Shown here: one piece after another, positions 40,152 to 51,809 of the stretch
Position numbering within the stretch: position 1 is the first letter of the stretch
Layout: the number at the start of each line of letters is the position of its first letter
NCBI RefSeq assembly: GCF_024868665.1
Contig: NC_079902.1
Location: 12,738,550 to 12,802,549 of the forward strand
Direction: 5' to 3'
Length of the DNA: 64,000 bases
Source: Triplophysa rosa
Lineage: Eukaryota > Chordata > Actinopteri > Cypriniformes > Nemacheilidae
Program-made: the position numbers and the translations under genes
The notes under the pieces: generated by a model
Told to the model about the DNA's origin: nothing
What the model saw: the letters and a program-made list of their open reading frames with translations, nothing else
The model's database searches: none

Positions 40152-43100
40152 CTGTAATAGAATTAAATACAAATCATTTGAACAGAACAAAGGCACTGAA
40201 TGCTACAACAATCTATTACATTATAGCCTACATAATATTAGGATATCAGTGGCAGCAAAAACAGTCTCCTATAATAACTAAAAATATATATTTTTACAAC
40301 TGTTCGCAACAAGCAGTTATCCAAGTTTACTGTACTTACAACAGATGAGCGTAATAATAACAAAACGTGGTCAACAGTAGACTAAAACAACACATTTAAA
40401 TACGTACTGTTACTATAATTTACAATCGCAAGTCCGCAACACGTACTCGACACCGTCGCATCTAGTTCCGTGTTCACAGCCGGAAAATATAAAACCACTT
40501 TTAAGTGTAGTATCTGTTCTAGAGTCAGTTTGACCTGTCCTCTTTCATATCCTTTAGCTCGGATTACTGGAGGTAATCTGATTGCAGTGCAGCACAACAA
40601 GCCAGTAGATCGCTTTCCGCAAACGGATGTTTAATCTGAGCCGAAGGCAGTAAGGGAAATGTAGTTCTTTACAGGTTGACTCGCACAGGAATGAGACGGT
40701 TAAAACTACAACCGCCCTTTTCCTCAAATGGTTCAGGGAATTTAACATGTCATTTCTGATAATAGTGTTGAACAATTTTCTAATTTTATTAGTTGACTAC
40801 CATAAAATAATTTCAGTTCAAAACAGTGAATTTGTAAATAAATGTAAATAAAGCACAAGTCTGCCGCCTATTGGTAAATGATGGTATTTTGTTTTTTAGT
40901 TTTCAAACCTGTAAAGAGAGAGGGAACACTATCTCTTTATTTGTACACGGGGGCGTGTTTATCATTTTGGGGGCCCTAAGCAAAGTCAAGACCTGAGACC
41001 CCCCCCCCACATGCATACTAATAGTTTTTCTTTGAATTGCACAACACAACAGTAATATTGAGTAGGATAGCCCTATATGGAATTATATGTTAAACCTGGA
41101 TTTATTTTACTTTCAACCGCATAACAGCACACAAAATTGTTTACAGTTTGGTATAAAAATAAACCTTTTGTTTTGGAAACAAATATTTGATATGTGCGCT
41201 TCATGATTGTGTTTCTATGCCAGGGGCGGCACCACTACTCCAAAAATTGTGGGGCAAATTTTGATACTTTAAAATGTAATACAATTTGAGCTATCGATAA
41301 TAATTTAAACTAAATAGCATGAACACAAATCAGTCAGTATTACTGGAATTAATTTGATTAAATAGTGAAGAACCCTCAAGATTTTAGTGCGTGCTTTCTA
41401 TGAACTCACATTCCACTTAAAATGCTGGAAATGTTTAATAATACAAATTTTAAAGACATATTTAAGTTCATAACAATTATATTTTCCTCCCTATAAAACA
41501 TTTAAGATGGATGTTGTGATCTAACTAACTAAAAACCGACTTAAGCTATAGGCAATGACAATAATTGCATTAGTCCTATTAATGTCATTTCAATCAAAAC
41601 ACATATCTACAAGTTATTGATGTGCTTTAGAAACAGGCAAATGTAAACATATTGACATTCATTAGATAGATGGTATTAAAACTAACCCTAGCAACCTGTC
41701 TGTTTCCAGGGAAATCAAAGTTCAAGGCACTGGTCTCAAATCAGCTTTTTGTCTGTCATTTGTCTATAAAACATAGGCTACTATGCAGTTTTCTTTTAAC
41801 GCTATGGAGCCAGGGTGTAATCATCATAGAATTTTAGCAGACGCATCTATTAACAGCAAAATATAACTCATAATATCAGTAATTTTAAGACGTCTTAGAT
41901 CATATGTTGACATTCCGCTTTGTCACTTTACTCCATTGCAGCCTAAACTTTTCTCCAGCACGACTTACTTTATTTGAAGGACTCCACATAAAGAATGTTG
42001 TTAAATGAACAGGCTGAGTGTTAAAGCGCAGGTAATATACCTGAATTAGAAGTTTTGATTGGTTTTACAACCGAGTCAGACCTGTCTGTTATTAGGTGCG
42101 TTTGACATCCGCTGTAAGATATAATTTTTGATGACTCTGTCATGGTAAATGCTGCATGACACATCACACATCCTGCTGGCACCCTTTATTTTTCATCAGA
42201 ATAGAAACTTACTTTTGAAATCATTGATGCACAAACAATAAGAAATACAGAAAGCGTATTTTTTAGCTCCCAATGGATAGTTTACTAAATAAAAACTTGT
42301 TATCATTTATTTATTAAGTTTGGAATGACATGAGGGTGAGTAACTGATAAAAGATTCTTTTAAGACATCTGGGGAGCTCATGCTGAAATTATATTAAATT
42401 ATAGTCTATTTGTTTGATAAGAGGAAGACATCCAAATCACCCCAAAAATGTCTTTGCAACAAAGCAAAGAAAGTAAGAAGCAGCAACATCAGCAGCATTG
42501 TTTTATTCTTTGCAGGGCAAAAAGAAGAGATATTTAGTGTCCTGGAAAACTGTGTGCAAACATTCAGCATTTAGGACGTTTTTACCAAAACCATGAACAC
42601 GGACTACAGATGCACAAACAATACAAAATAAACAAATAAACAAATGCTGCCAGTGCAACAACAATTGTGGCATTGCGTGTATTTTTTTAGCCTACATAAA
42701 TCTCATGACAGGTGCAAGATCTGCTGAAACATCTCTAAAATTGAGGAAAACATTAATCTACCTACATGCCAAAATATAATTGTTCTGTCAAGGGACAATA
42801 TTTCACACCGTCAATTTGATTTGTTAAATGATGGGTTAGATATTATTAGTATTAGGAGACGAAATTCCTTTGTTCCCTGTACAGTGAGGCACTGGCCCTT
42901 TAAGAAGAGACATTTCAATCTAGGCGTGTTTCCTGCTCCCGAGGAATCCAGCCCTGCTTGCATTTTACGAGAAAAGATTTCACTCGTACACATTACACAG
43001 ATCATTTTCAAATAACATGCATAGGTAACATTGGATTTGACATATTTTTTATTGTATATCTTTTTGAGAGAACAAAGGAAGGATAATCCTCGGGATAGAC

Positions 43101-43616
43101 GCATACAGCCTAAAGACAAACGTCAGTCGGTCAAGGTCTAATCTCCAGATGTGTTTGTAACATTTACGCACTTATTTCTTTCAGTTCAGCGTTCTCATTT
43201 TAAATCTGTGCACGCTTTGAAGGAAGTCACTTTTCAGGTGTGTTGAAGTGCATGTTTTTGAAAGCCAACATGGCAAATCTTCGCGTGTGGATGCGAATAT
43301 TGCCTTTATATATTTGATTGGGACTTCAGCTGTGGATTTTGAGTCCAAGATAGCAGATATGTAGAGCGGCAGACTGCTGCAAAGACTAAAACATTGAAGA
43401 TTTATGAGAAAACAGACGGATATACGGGAGGTAACCTACAAACACGTCTTACACACGAAGAAGGAAGAATCGTATGCCTGCAGCAGAGAAGCCCTTTGAA
43501 CTCTTGCATTTTTATCATTTCTGTCTTCTGCGTGTCCTAAACGCAGGTTAATCATTTAGTGGACTCTTATTTATTCAAAAGGCTGATATTAAGTTTACAG
43601 CGCTTCATTAGCCACC
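40152..43616. other. Divergent region between c1galt1c1 and zdhhc9
   Basis: 40400-40650 should hold the c1galt1c1 promoter and first non-coding exon. 42318-42364 is a fragment of an Angel-like right arm (GGAATGACATGAGGGTGAGT). Near zdhhc9, GGGAG/GTAACC at about 43431 and a tract ending AAACGCAG at about 43546 could border a 5' UTR intron. The rest shows no gene. Confidence 0.4.
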
Positions 43617-46600
43617 ATGTCGGCGGTGATGATTGCACGGAAGGTTCGAAAATGGGAGAAATTACCTGGGAAGAACACGTTCTGCTGCGATGGACGGGTT
43701 ATGATGGCTCGACAGAAAGGAGTATTTTACCTGACCTTATTTCTCATCATTGGAACCTGCTCTCTCTTCTTCGGCTTCGAGTAAGTGCATGTTATTGGTG
43801 TTTATGAGACCGTATATGTACGATGCGAGCACGCGCTACAGACCTACAGCGCTTCCATGATAATAAACGGAGCAAGTGCGCGCGCTGTCAATTTGGGCAG
43901 CTTCCATTATAATGGAAGCGCGTGCGGTTTAAATCCATTTTAAAAGAATTACAAAATATTGTTAAGTGTGCAATTCACGAGCAACTACATTTGTTTAATA
44001 AGCAATGTTAAAGGTTTTGTTTGGCGCCTGACAGAAAATGTAGTAGTTAGTTAGTGTACATCGGTTTTAGTAGGGAGAGATCACAGGCCTCTTTTGTTTG
44101 GAAGTAATAAACCGTGTCTCAGATATGACAGCTGTATTACAGTGTGTCAGCTTGTAATATATGCTCGTTTTTATTCATATTTTTATTTACAGTAATTATA
44201 TTTTTGCTCTCAAATTGGAATTTTCTATCATTTTCTTAGCATACAGAGACCTTTTATTTTTTCTTTCTTTTTATTTCTCACTTGATAATATGAACAAAAA
44301 AGACCCCAGTGGTTTCTGTTTAAACATTTTCATGAAATACATTTTAACCAAAAATAAACACCGTTCATGATTCAGGTATTATTGCTTTGTGTTCATGTTG
44401 ATAAAGCAACAGCATTGGGTGGATATGAGATCCCTTGTGTGGACTCACTATGACGTGCACGATTTGCCTTTCCTAAGAATGCTGCCCTGCCCATATCTTG
44501 GATCCTTTATTGGGGCTGTTCATAAACACACAGGAAGGTCTTGCCTAGCCTTCCTCTGGTCACAGATTAGACTGATATAACTGACAGTCTTGTATGGAGC
44601 TGAACTGGGTATAGTAGCTACTGTCCTGTAGTTTGCTGCACATCATGCTCATATTGCTGATCCCCATAATTAGTCCTCAAGGGGAAGATGTATTAGCATA
44701 GAGACAAAGTGCAAAAAGTATTGCAAACAGCATCATAAGCCATAAGGAGATGACCAACTACACAGTGTAAAAAAGGTTCTACCATTTTAGTGTTTGATCT
44801 GTTTTTTATTTTTTAAGCAATTTCTGGTTTTGAAACTGAAACTCTCATTGGGGAGTCATGAGTACCTTTATTTAAAACCACATCACAGTAACATTAGTAC
44901 CAGAAACTGCATTTTCCCAAATAGTAGCTTTAAGAGCGCTATCAGCTCAGATAAAATTCCAGCTATAAATATCACAACACAAACAGATTTATTAATATCC
45001 AAGGGTATTTATGTGGTGCTTTTTGGTGTGTTTAGTGGAAATTTTCAATTTCACTTAGTACCTGCAGTTTAGTGTGGAGGGCAGTGTTTGTGAAAGACCT
45101 TCAGATTAGATATTCTTTTCAGAGATTGTGAAACATGTATTGCAGGAACATATACTAAGTACTTTAATAATCTGTTGTCCTTGGCCATCCCTAATACTTT
45201 TTTTCCATTGCTGGCACTCTGCCCCTTATGAATTAAAATTTTATTTTTTGTTAAGTGCTGTCTGTCTCTGGGCTCTGTGGGAAGTTAATCTCTCAACAGT
45301 TACCAAATACAAGACTGATTAGTTAAAATGGACTTTGAACAGTTAGTTCTTTCAAATATATTATGTCTTGTGCTCTTTCTGTCTGGTAGGAAAATATAAT
45401 CCTTCTACAGCATCCTTTTAATTACTCTATAAATTAGCTTATAGTTCTATGTAGCTATTTAGGACTGAGATGCCATTCTAACACAGAAGTATATTTTATG
45501 CACTGTATATAATAGTGTTTTTGTCATTTTTGGCTATGTGCGTGTGACATTGCATGTACGCGTGTGATCACCTGTTTTTGGGATGTCAGATTAAGAACCG
45601 TGAGACATAATGATAGGCAGAAGTAATAATGTAGACAAATACCTCTGTGACAAATCTTCACTTTGTGTGTGTCAAAGCAGATAGAGAGCCACAATGCTGA
45701 ACCAGCACCTTGGCCAGAGGTTATCAATTCAGTGTTGGCTAAAAGAATAACATCAAAGCATGTGTCCAGGCCAGCTATGTGGCTTGATGTCTTCAACCTT
45801 GGCCAAAAAAAAGCTTTGTGTCAGTACGCAAACACAGGCATTGCAAGTGACTGTAACAAACCTTAGTACATAGAGTAGGTTTGTACAACAGGGTGGGTTA
45901 TTATAAGGGGTGTAACAAAATACCATGATCCAATATATCACAATACGAAAATGTGTTTAGCTGTGAGCTGGGATGATTTTTTTTATGACATAATGTATGT
46001 TTAATCCTCTTGGTTGTCTGTTTAGGACATTTTTTTTAGACCCATTCAATTTTTTTTTTTAGGAAGATTCAATTAAACCTTATGTTTTGTCAGTTCTATA
46101 ATAAATTGTGCAACAAAAATCTTATTGAAAGTTTGGAAATCTAATTGAATGTTTGGAAAAACTGCATTTCAGTTCCATTCTTTAAATTTGGTTTGTATTG
46201 TATTGTGATCAACATAGCAGCATAGCAATTCACCTTTAACACACTGTAACAAGTTCAAAGGCAAGGAAGGAAGAGGACGAGGTCGGCTTGACTACTACTG
46301 GCTCTTTGTTTGTCATTTGCACTTGCCCCATTTACTCACCACTCGTCTCCTAGCTCTTTCTCCCGCTGTAGACCTCGCTGAACCACGCCCCCCTTGCCAC
46401 ATACGCCCACCACCCGACTCAGGCTGGGGAGCCATCCGGTCTGCAGCCCCCCCCCCCACCTGGAGAGAAAGTCGGCCACAGCCATCTGTGCACTCAGCCT
46501 GTGGATCACCTTGAATTTACATGGTTGCAAAGCAATATACCAACGAGTGATCCGCGAGTTGGTATCCTTCATGTGGTGGAGCCACTGCAGAGGTGCGTGA

Positions 46601-49600
46601 TCCGAACAGAGGGTGAATTCTCGTCCCAGGAGATAATATCTGAGGGTGAGGATGGCCCACCTGATGGCCAAACAATCCTTCTCTATGGCGCTGTACTTAG
46701 TCTCTCTCTTCGAGAGCTTCCGACTAATGTACAGCACTGCCCGTTCCTTCCCCTCCATCTCCTGGGACAGGACCGCACCCAACCCTCTGTCCGACGCGTC
46801 AGTCTGCAGCAAGAAAGGGAGAGAAAAGTTAGGAGTGTAAGAGCGGCCCGCCACACAGAGCAGCCTTGACCTGGGTAAAGGCCTGCTGACACTGCTCCGT
46901 CCACTGGACCGGGTCTGGTGCTTCCTTTTTAGTGAGATCAGTCAGCGGGCAGGTGAGTTCCGAATATTTAGGCACAAACCTTCTATAATATCCAGCCAGC
47001 CTGAGCGATCTCAGGACCGCCCCTCAGATGCTCCATATGCTGCTGCCAGTCGTTGCTATAGATGATGATATCGTCTAGATATGCAGCGGCATATGGCGCA
47101 TGGGGTCGGAGGATACGGTCCATGAGGCGCTGAAAAGTGGCCAGCGCCCAGAACAATCCGAACGAAAGTGTAACGAATTGGTGTTATCCGAACGGCGTGG
47201 TGAATGGCTCGTTTTTTCTTTAGATACAGGCGATAGGGGGATCTGCCAGTATCCCTTTGTTAAATCCAGTGTCGAGTAAAAACGAGCGGTGCCCAGCCGA
47301 TCAAGAAATTCGTCAACTAATAATTAAAGTGTTGAATTTCGACACAGAATTAACTTTGCGATAATCCACACAGAATCGGATCCGTTTTACTAAAACTATC
47401 GGACTCGACCAGTCGCTTTTGGATTCTTCTATTACCCCCATCTCCAACATTGCATCTAATTCAGTCTGAACCACTTTTTTCTTGTGTTCAGGTAAACGAT
47501 ATGGCCTACTGCGCACTACCACGGCTGGGTCAGTCTCGATAAGGTGCTGAATGAGATTCGTTTGGCCAGGTAGGGGGGGAAAACACGTCCGCAAATTCTG
47601 CTTGCAACATGGCCACGTCAGTGAGCTGGGAGGGTGAGAGGTGATCTCCCCCTGGGGTCAGAGCGAGCGACTGTGTCTTGGTATTCGCTTCTGGCCCAAG
47701 ATCCTCCTCTCCACTCAATACCGTTGCCAGCATCACTGACTCCGCCTCGTTCCATTTTTAAGGAGGTTGAGGTGGTAAATTTGATGTGCTCCACTCCTAT
47801 CTGTCCGTACAACCTCATAATCAAGATCTCTGACTTGCTGTGTGACCTCAAATGGTCCTTGCCACTTTGCAAGTAATTTGGAACTCTGAGTTGGGAGCAA
47901 TACAAGCACTTTATCTCCCGATGTAAACTTTCGTGAATTGGTTCCCCTGTTATGAGCCTGTAACAAATTCTCCATAGATAGCCGACCCAACGTATGGAGT
48001 TTTGTTCTCAGGACATACTGAATTTCATTTTTGCTTTAAGAAGGTCCGTCCTCCCAAGTTTCTTTTAGAACGTCTAGAACCCCTTGGGGTTGACGTCCGT
48101 AAAGAAGCTAGAAGGGGGAAAACCCCTTGGAGGCCCCGCGGAGGACCTTCCACACAGCGAATAAGAGTGGTTCCAACCATTTGTCACAATTTTTGGCATC
48201 TTCGTGTATGAACTTACAAATCATTCTTAGTTCTTTAACGTGCGATTTAAATCGTTCCACCAGACCGTCCGTTTGTGGTTGAAAGACGCTGGTGCGAATC
48301 AATTTAATGCCCAATAACTTGTACAGCTCGCATATCGTACGTGAATTGAACGCCGTGCCTTGATCCGTGATGATTTCCCGGGGGATCCCCACGTGGGAGA
48401 TTAAGCGAAACGGTGGCACCGCCTCGGGATATTGTGTTGCATAGTCCACCATGTCCCCTTGCTGTGATCGCTCTAATGGCACGATGAGGTCCATACCAAT
48501 TCGTTCGAAGGGGACCTGCATTAAAGGAAGCAGGCGCAATGGCGCTTTTGGGGAGGCCGGTGGATTTACCAGCTGACATTCCCGAAAAGACATGCGCACC
48601 TCCTGCGCACGTTCTCGTGACTGCCCGGCCAAGATGATTTAGTGTGGTTGTCTAGCCTAAATGCCCTGCCATCGGATTACAATGAGCCGCCTGGAAAAGC
48701 ATGTACTAATAACTAGACCGGCCCAGACCTCCCCGCCGCCCGGGTGGCAGGAAGTGGGGCAAGTGCGTGGCGAGAGCGGAGAAGCAGAGGAGTATGCGGG
48801 TCCAGGCGCCGGGAGCCCTGGTCTCAGGGCCAACGCTCCTGCCTCCTCGGTGTATCCAGGTCCGGTCCCTCCTCCTCCTCGGGGCGGGCCTCTCGGCAAT
48901 CCTAGGGGCCGAGACCTGGGTGCGGGAACTGGTCTCGTCTGTGGGGGTTGAGAGAGAGATGCCACTGGTAAGGGTTTGCAGACCCCGGGGCAAGCCACCA
49001 TATGATCCACCACCAGTTGGATGGCCGAGTCCAGCGACATCGGTCGGTGGCACTGGACCCACTCTGCCGTCTTCCTGGATAGGCAGGTGACAAATTGTTC
49101 CAGCACCACACGGTTGATGACTTTGTCGACGTCGCTTCCCTCAGCCATCAGCCATTTGCGGCAGGAGTCCCGGAGCTGTTGAGCCAACAAGAAGGGTCGG
49201 CCGTCTGTAGGATGAGACGATCCTCAGATCGTCATAGACCAGGAGGTTCTGAGTGGGCAGTTGCTGGGCAGCCACCTGCGACTCCCCCGTCAGTAGAGGT
49301 ACAAGGCGCATGGACCACTGTTACCGTGGCCAGCCGCTGGTCTCTGCCGCTCGTTCAAAAAGGTCCAGGAAGGCTTCGGGATCATCCTGCTGGCCCATCT
49401 TATTTAGCAACAGGTGGGTGTGTGGGGACTGCGGTGCGCTGCCTTCTGCCCGAACCTCCCGGTCCATCTAGCTCCGGAACGTCTCGCGGTCCTCTTGCTG
49501 AGCTTGGAGGATGGCCTGGAACCGACCCTCATGGTCGTTCCTCAACTGCAGCAACTGCAACCGCGAGTGATGAAATCACGTCCGCAAATGGCGTGGGCGA

Positions 49601-51778
49601 CAGAGATTGCATGATGGCGGGGCCCTCCTACTTCCTTCCCGGGTTTCGGCACCACTGTAACAAGTTCAAAGGCAAAGAAGGAAGAGGACGAGGTCAGCTT
49701 GACTACTACTGGCTCTTTATTAGAATACCTGCGTCACACACGACGTTGCGCCTCTCGAGCTCACAACCGAAACGTCAAAATATATTTCACAGTCTCTGGT
49801 AAAGAATCTCTCTCTGTCTCTCTCTCGAAGTCCAGTGTTCGTCAGCCAGTAGTAGTCCTTCTCTTCGCCACTTACTGAAATGAGACACAGGTGTTTGTCA
49901 TTTGCACTTGCCCCATTTACTCACCGCTCGTCTCCTAGCTCTCTCTCTCCCGCTGTAGACCTCGCTGAACCACGCCCCTTTGCCACACACGCTTTTATCA
50001 TACTCTGCCTAACAGTTCATTAAATCGTCACACTGGTATGGCTCTATACATGTTCAACTCTCAACCCAAAACATTGCTACATAGTAACACTTTATGTGTT
50101 GACAGTCATTAGATTGTGTTGTTGAATGCGTTTACCCTTCATTCTTCCACATCAATGCATGGCTCATGGCTCATGTTTCACTTTTCTCTTTACTGTATGG
50201 GTCACAGCACACGACTAATTACAGAGCATTCAATGATTTTCATACAATGTTCCACCATAATTGTATGAAAATCATTGAATGCTCTGTAATTAGTCGTGTG
50301 CTGTGACTTTGTTGTGCTGATTAAGTGTTAAGTGAATGACTAGCCCTGTGTCTCGATCAGCTCCCTTGTTCCCGAGATCGTGAATCAGTATATCGTGTAC
50401 ACTGGTCCGGGCATTGGTGCGGACACCGGCTCCCTTCTCATTGGGACACCGTTCACTTAGTTTCCTGTGACGTGACTGCTTAAGCGCGTTGTGATACTTG
50501 ACAGCTGGTATAATCAACAACCGGTAAAACCGACATCTCTCTGACTTTATTTTTTAAATACTGGTTGAAGTACATATGAGAAACACTTTCACCATGTCTA
50601 CACCGGACGTGACCGGCATGACAAAAGACATTAGAAATGCATTAGAACCCATAATAATTTAAAATTTTGTCCACACTGGAAGAACAAGCAGGTTGTAATG
50701 CGGCGGTCGAGTCCGGTGTAGACACGGTGTTTCATTATTCTGTTTATGTCAGTGCACAAATTTGGTTGATTATTAAATTAAACTGTTAAGTACATTGTGT
50801 TGCCTGCCTGTCTAGCAACGTTTCTTTATACATAACATAAAATAAGCGTTTGTTTTTTCAAAAGTTATATCACGTTTCATGAAGTTCATTGAGTTGGCTC
50901 CTGCGATTTCGGTTAAACGTCTTCAAAACTTGTCACGTGATTTCCGGTAAGGGAACATAGGGAGCATCGATGCTCCCTGGTTTTTGCGGTGCATTGTGGG
51001 AATTTTTAGGGAACGAACGTTTCAGTGCACTGGACGGATTTTGCGAACGAGACAGCCCTTAAAATGTCTGACTCCCTGGTCAGTGCCCTGACTACTGAAT
51101 AAGCGAGCTGATTGAGACCAAGGGTCAGTGTTTGTTTTCAGTGCTATGGTCCGTTTGCGCTCTGAAGTATGGCCTAGGGCTGTAGTCAAGTCCACCGTTG
51201 TGGAGTCCAAGACAAGTCCAAGTCCAAAGAGGTTCGAGTCCAAGTCAAGGCCGAGTCCAAAGAGGTTCGAGTCCAAGTCAAGTCCAAGTCCAAAGAGGTT
51301 CGAGTCCAAGTCAAGACCGAGTCCAAAGAGGTTCGAGTCCAAGTCAAGTCCAAGTCCAAAGAGGTTCGAGTCCAAGTCAAGACCGAGTCCAATTGAGACA
51401 GTCAAGACAGAGACAGAAAAAAAATCATGACTACAAGACCACATACTTAACTATTGAGAATGTTTGTGATGCAAGAGACAGCATATCTTCTATTCTAAGA
51501 TAATCATTTTCATTATTGTTTGTAATGATCAAAAAGACAATTTTATTTTACCTTAAAATAAGGTAATTTTATTTACTTTAGGTATAGCACTAAAGTCACA
51601 AAGCCGAAGTGTAACTTCACATTTTTTGTATTGAAGTGTAACAATCCTATTCTGCCAATAGAAAATGTAACAAATAACCAGCAAACACTTGAAAATGTTC
51701 CCATTCTTGAACTTATGACTTAGTGTCCCCCAAAGTAACCAATCCCCCCCACTTTTTTAAGGAACTTTTTAACACCTT

Positions 51779-51809
<31 letters not shown>

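Larger units (their letters stand above)
46245..49985 (-). mobile_element. Decayed Gypsy-class LTR retrotransposon (Gmr1-like order) in zdhhc9 intron
   Basis: It lies on the minus strand between two LTRs with a 5-bp duplication CACAC outside (46240-46244 and 49986-49990). In its own direction the order is Gag, integrase, reverse transcriptase, RNase H. Integrase before RT is the order of the Gmr1-like group within Gypsy; the usual Gypsy order is RT, RNase H, integrase. Protease and the integrase zinc-binding part are not visible between 48632 and 48657 and appear deleted. All coding parts carry frameshifts or stops, so the copy is inactive. Confidence 0.88.

Noticed and set aside
49637..49654. 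Match to the 3' end of tRNA-Phe, possible tRNA gene
   Set aside because: Only the last 18 bases match and they abut an LTR; this is a primer-binding site, not a tRNA gene.
48661..49802. Several long plus-strand frames within the LTR element
   Set aside because: They are antisense to the Gag region; the minus strand carries the recognisable protein signatures.
51207..51392. Regular repeats that might suggest a CRISPR array
   Set aside because: The units are directly adjacent with no unique spacers, and the genome is eukaryotic.
51128..51430. Repetitive protein frames ([22 protein letters not shown])
   Set aside because: They are produced by a 33-bp minisatellite whose period is a multiple of three; the DNA belongs to a non-coding hAT-type element.
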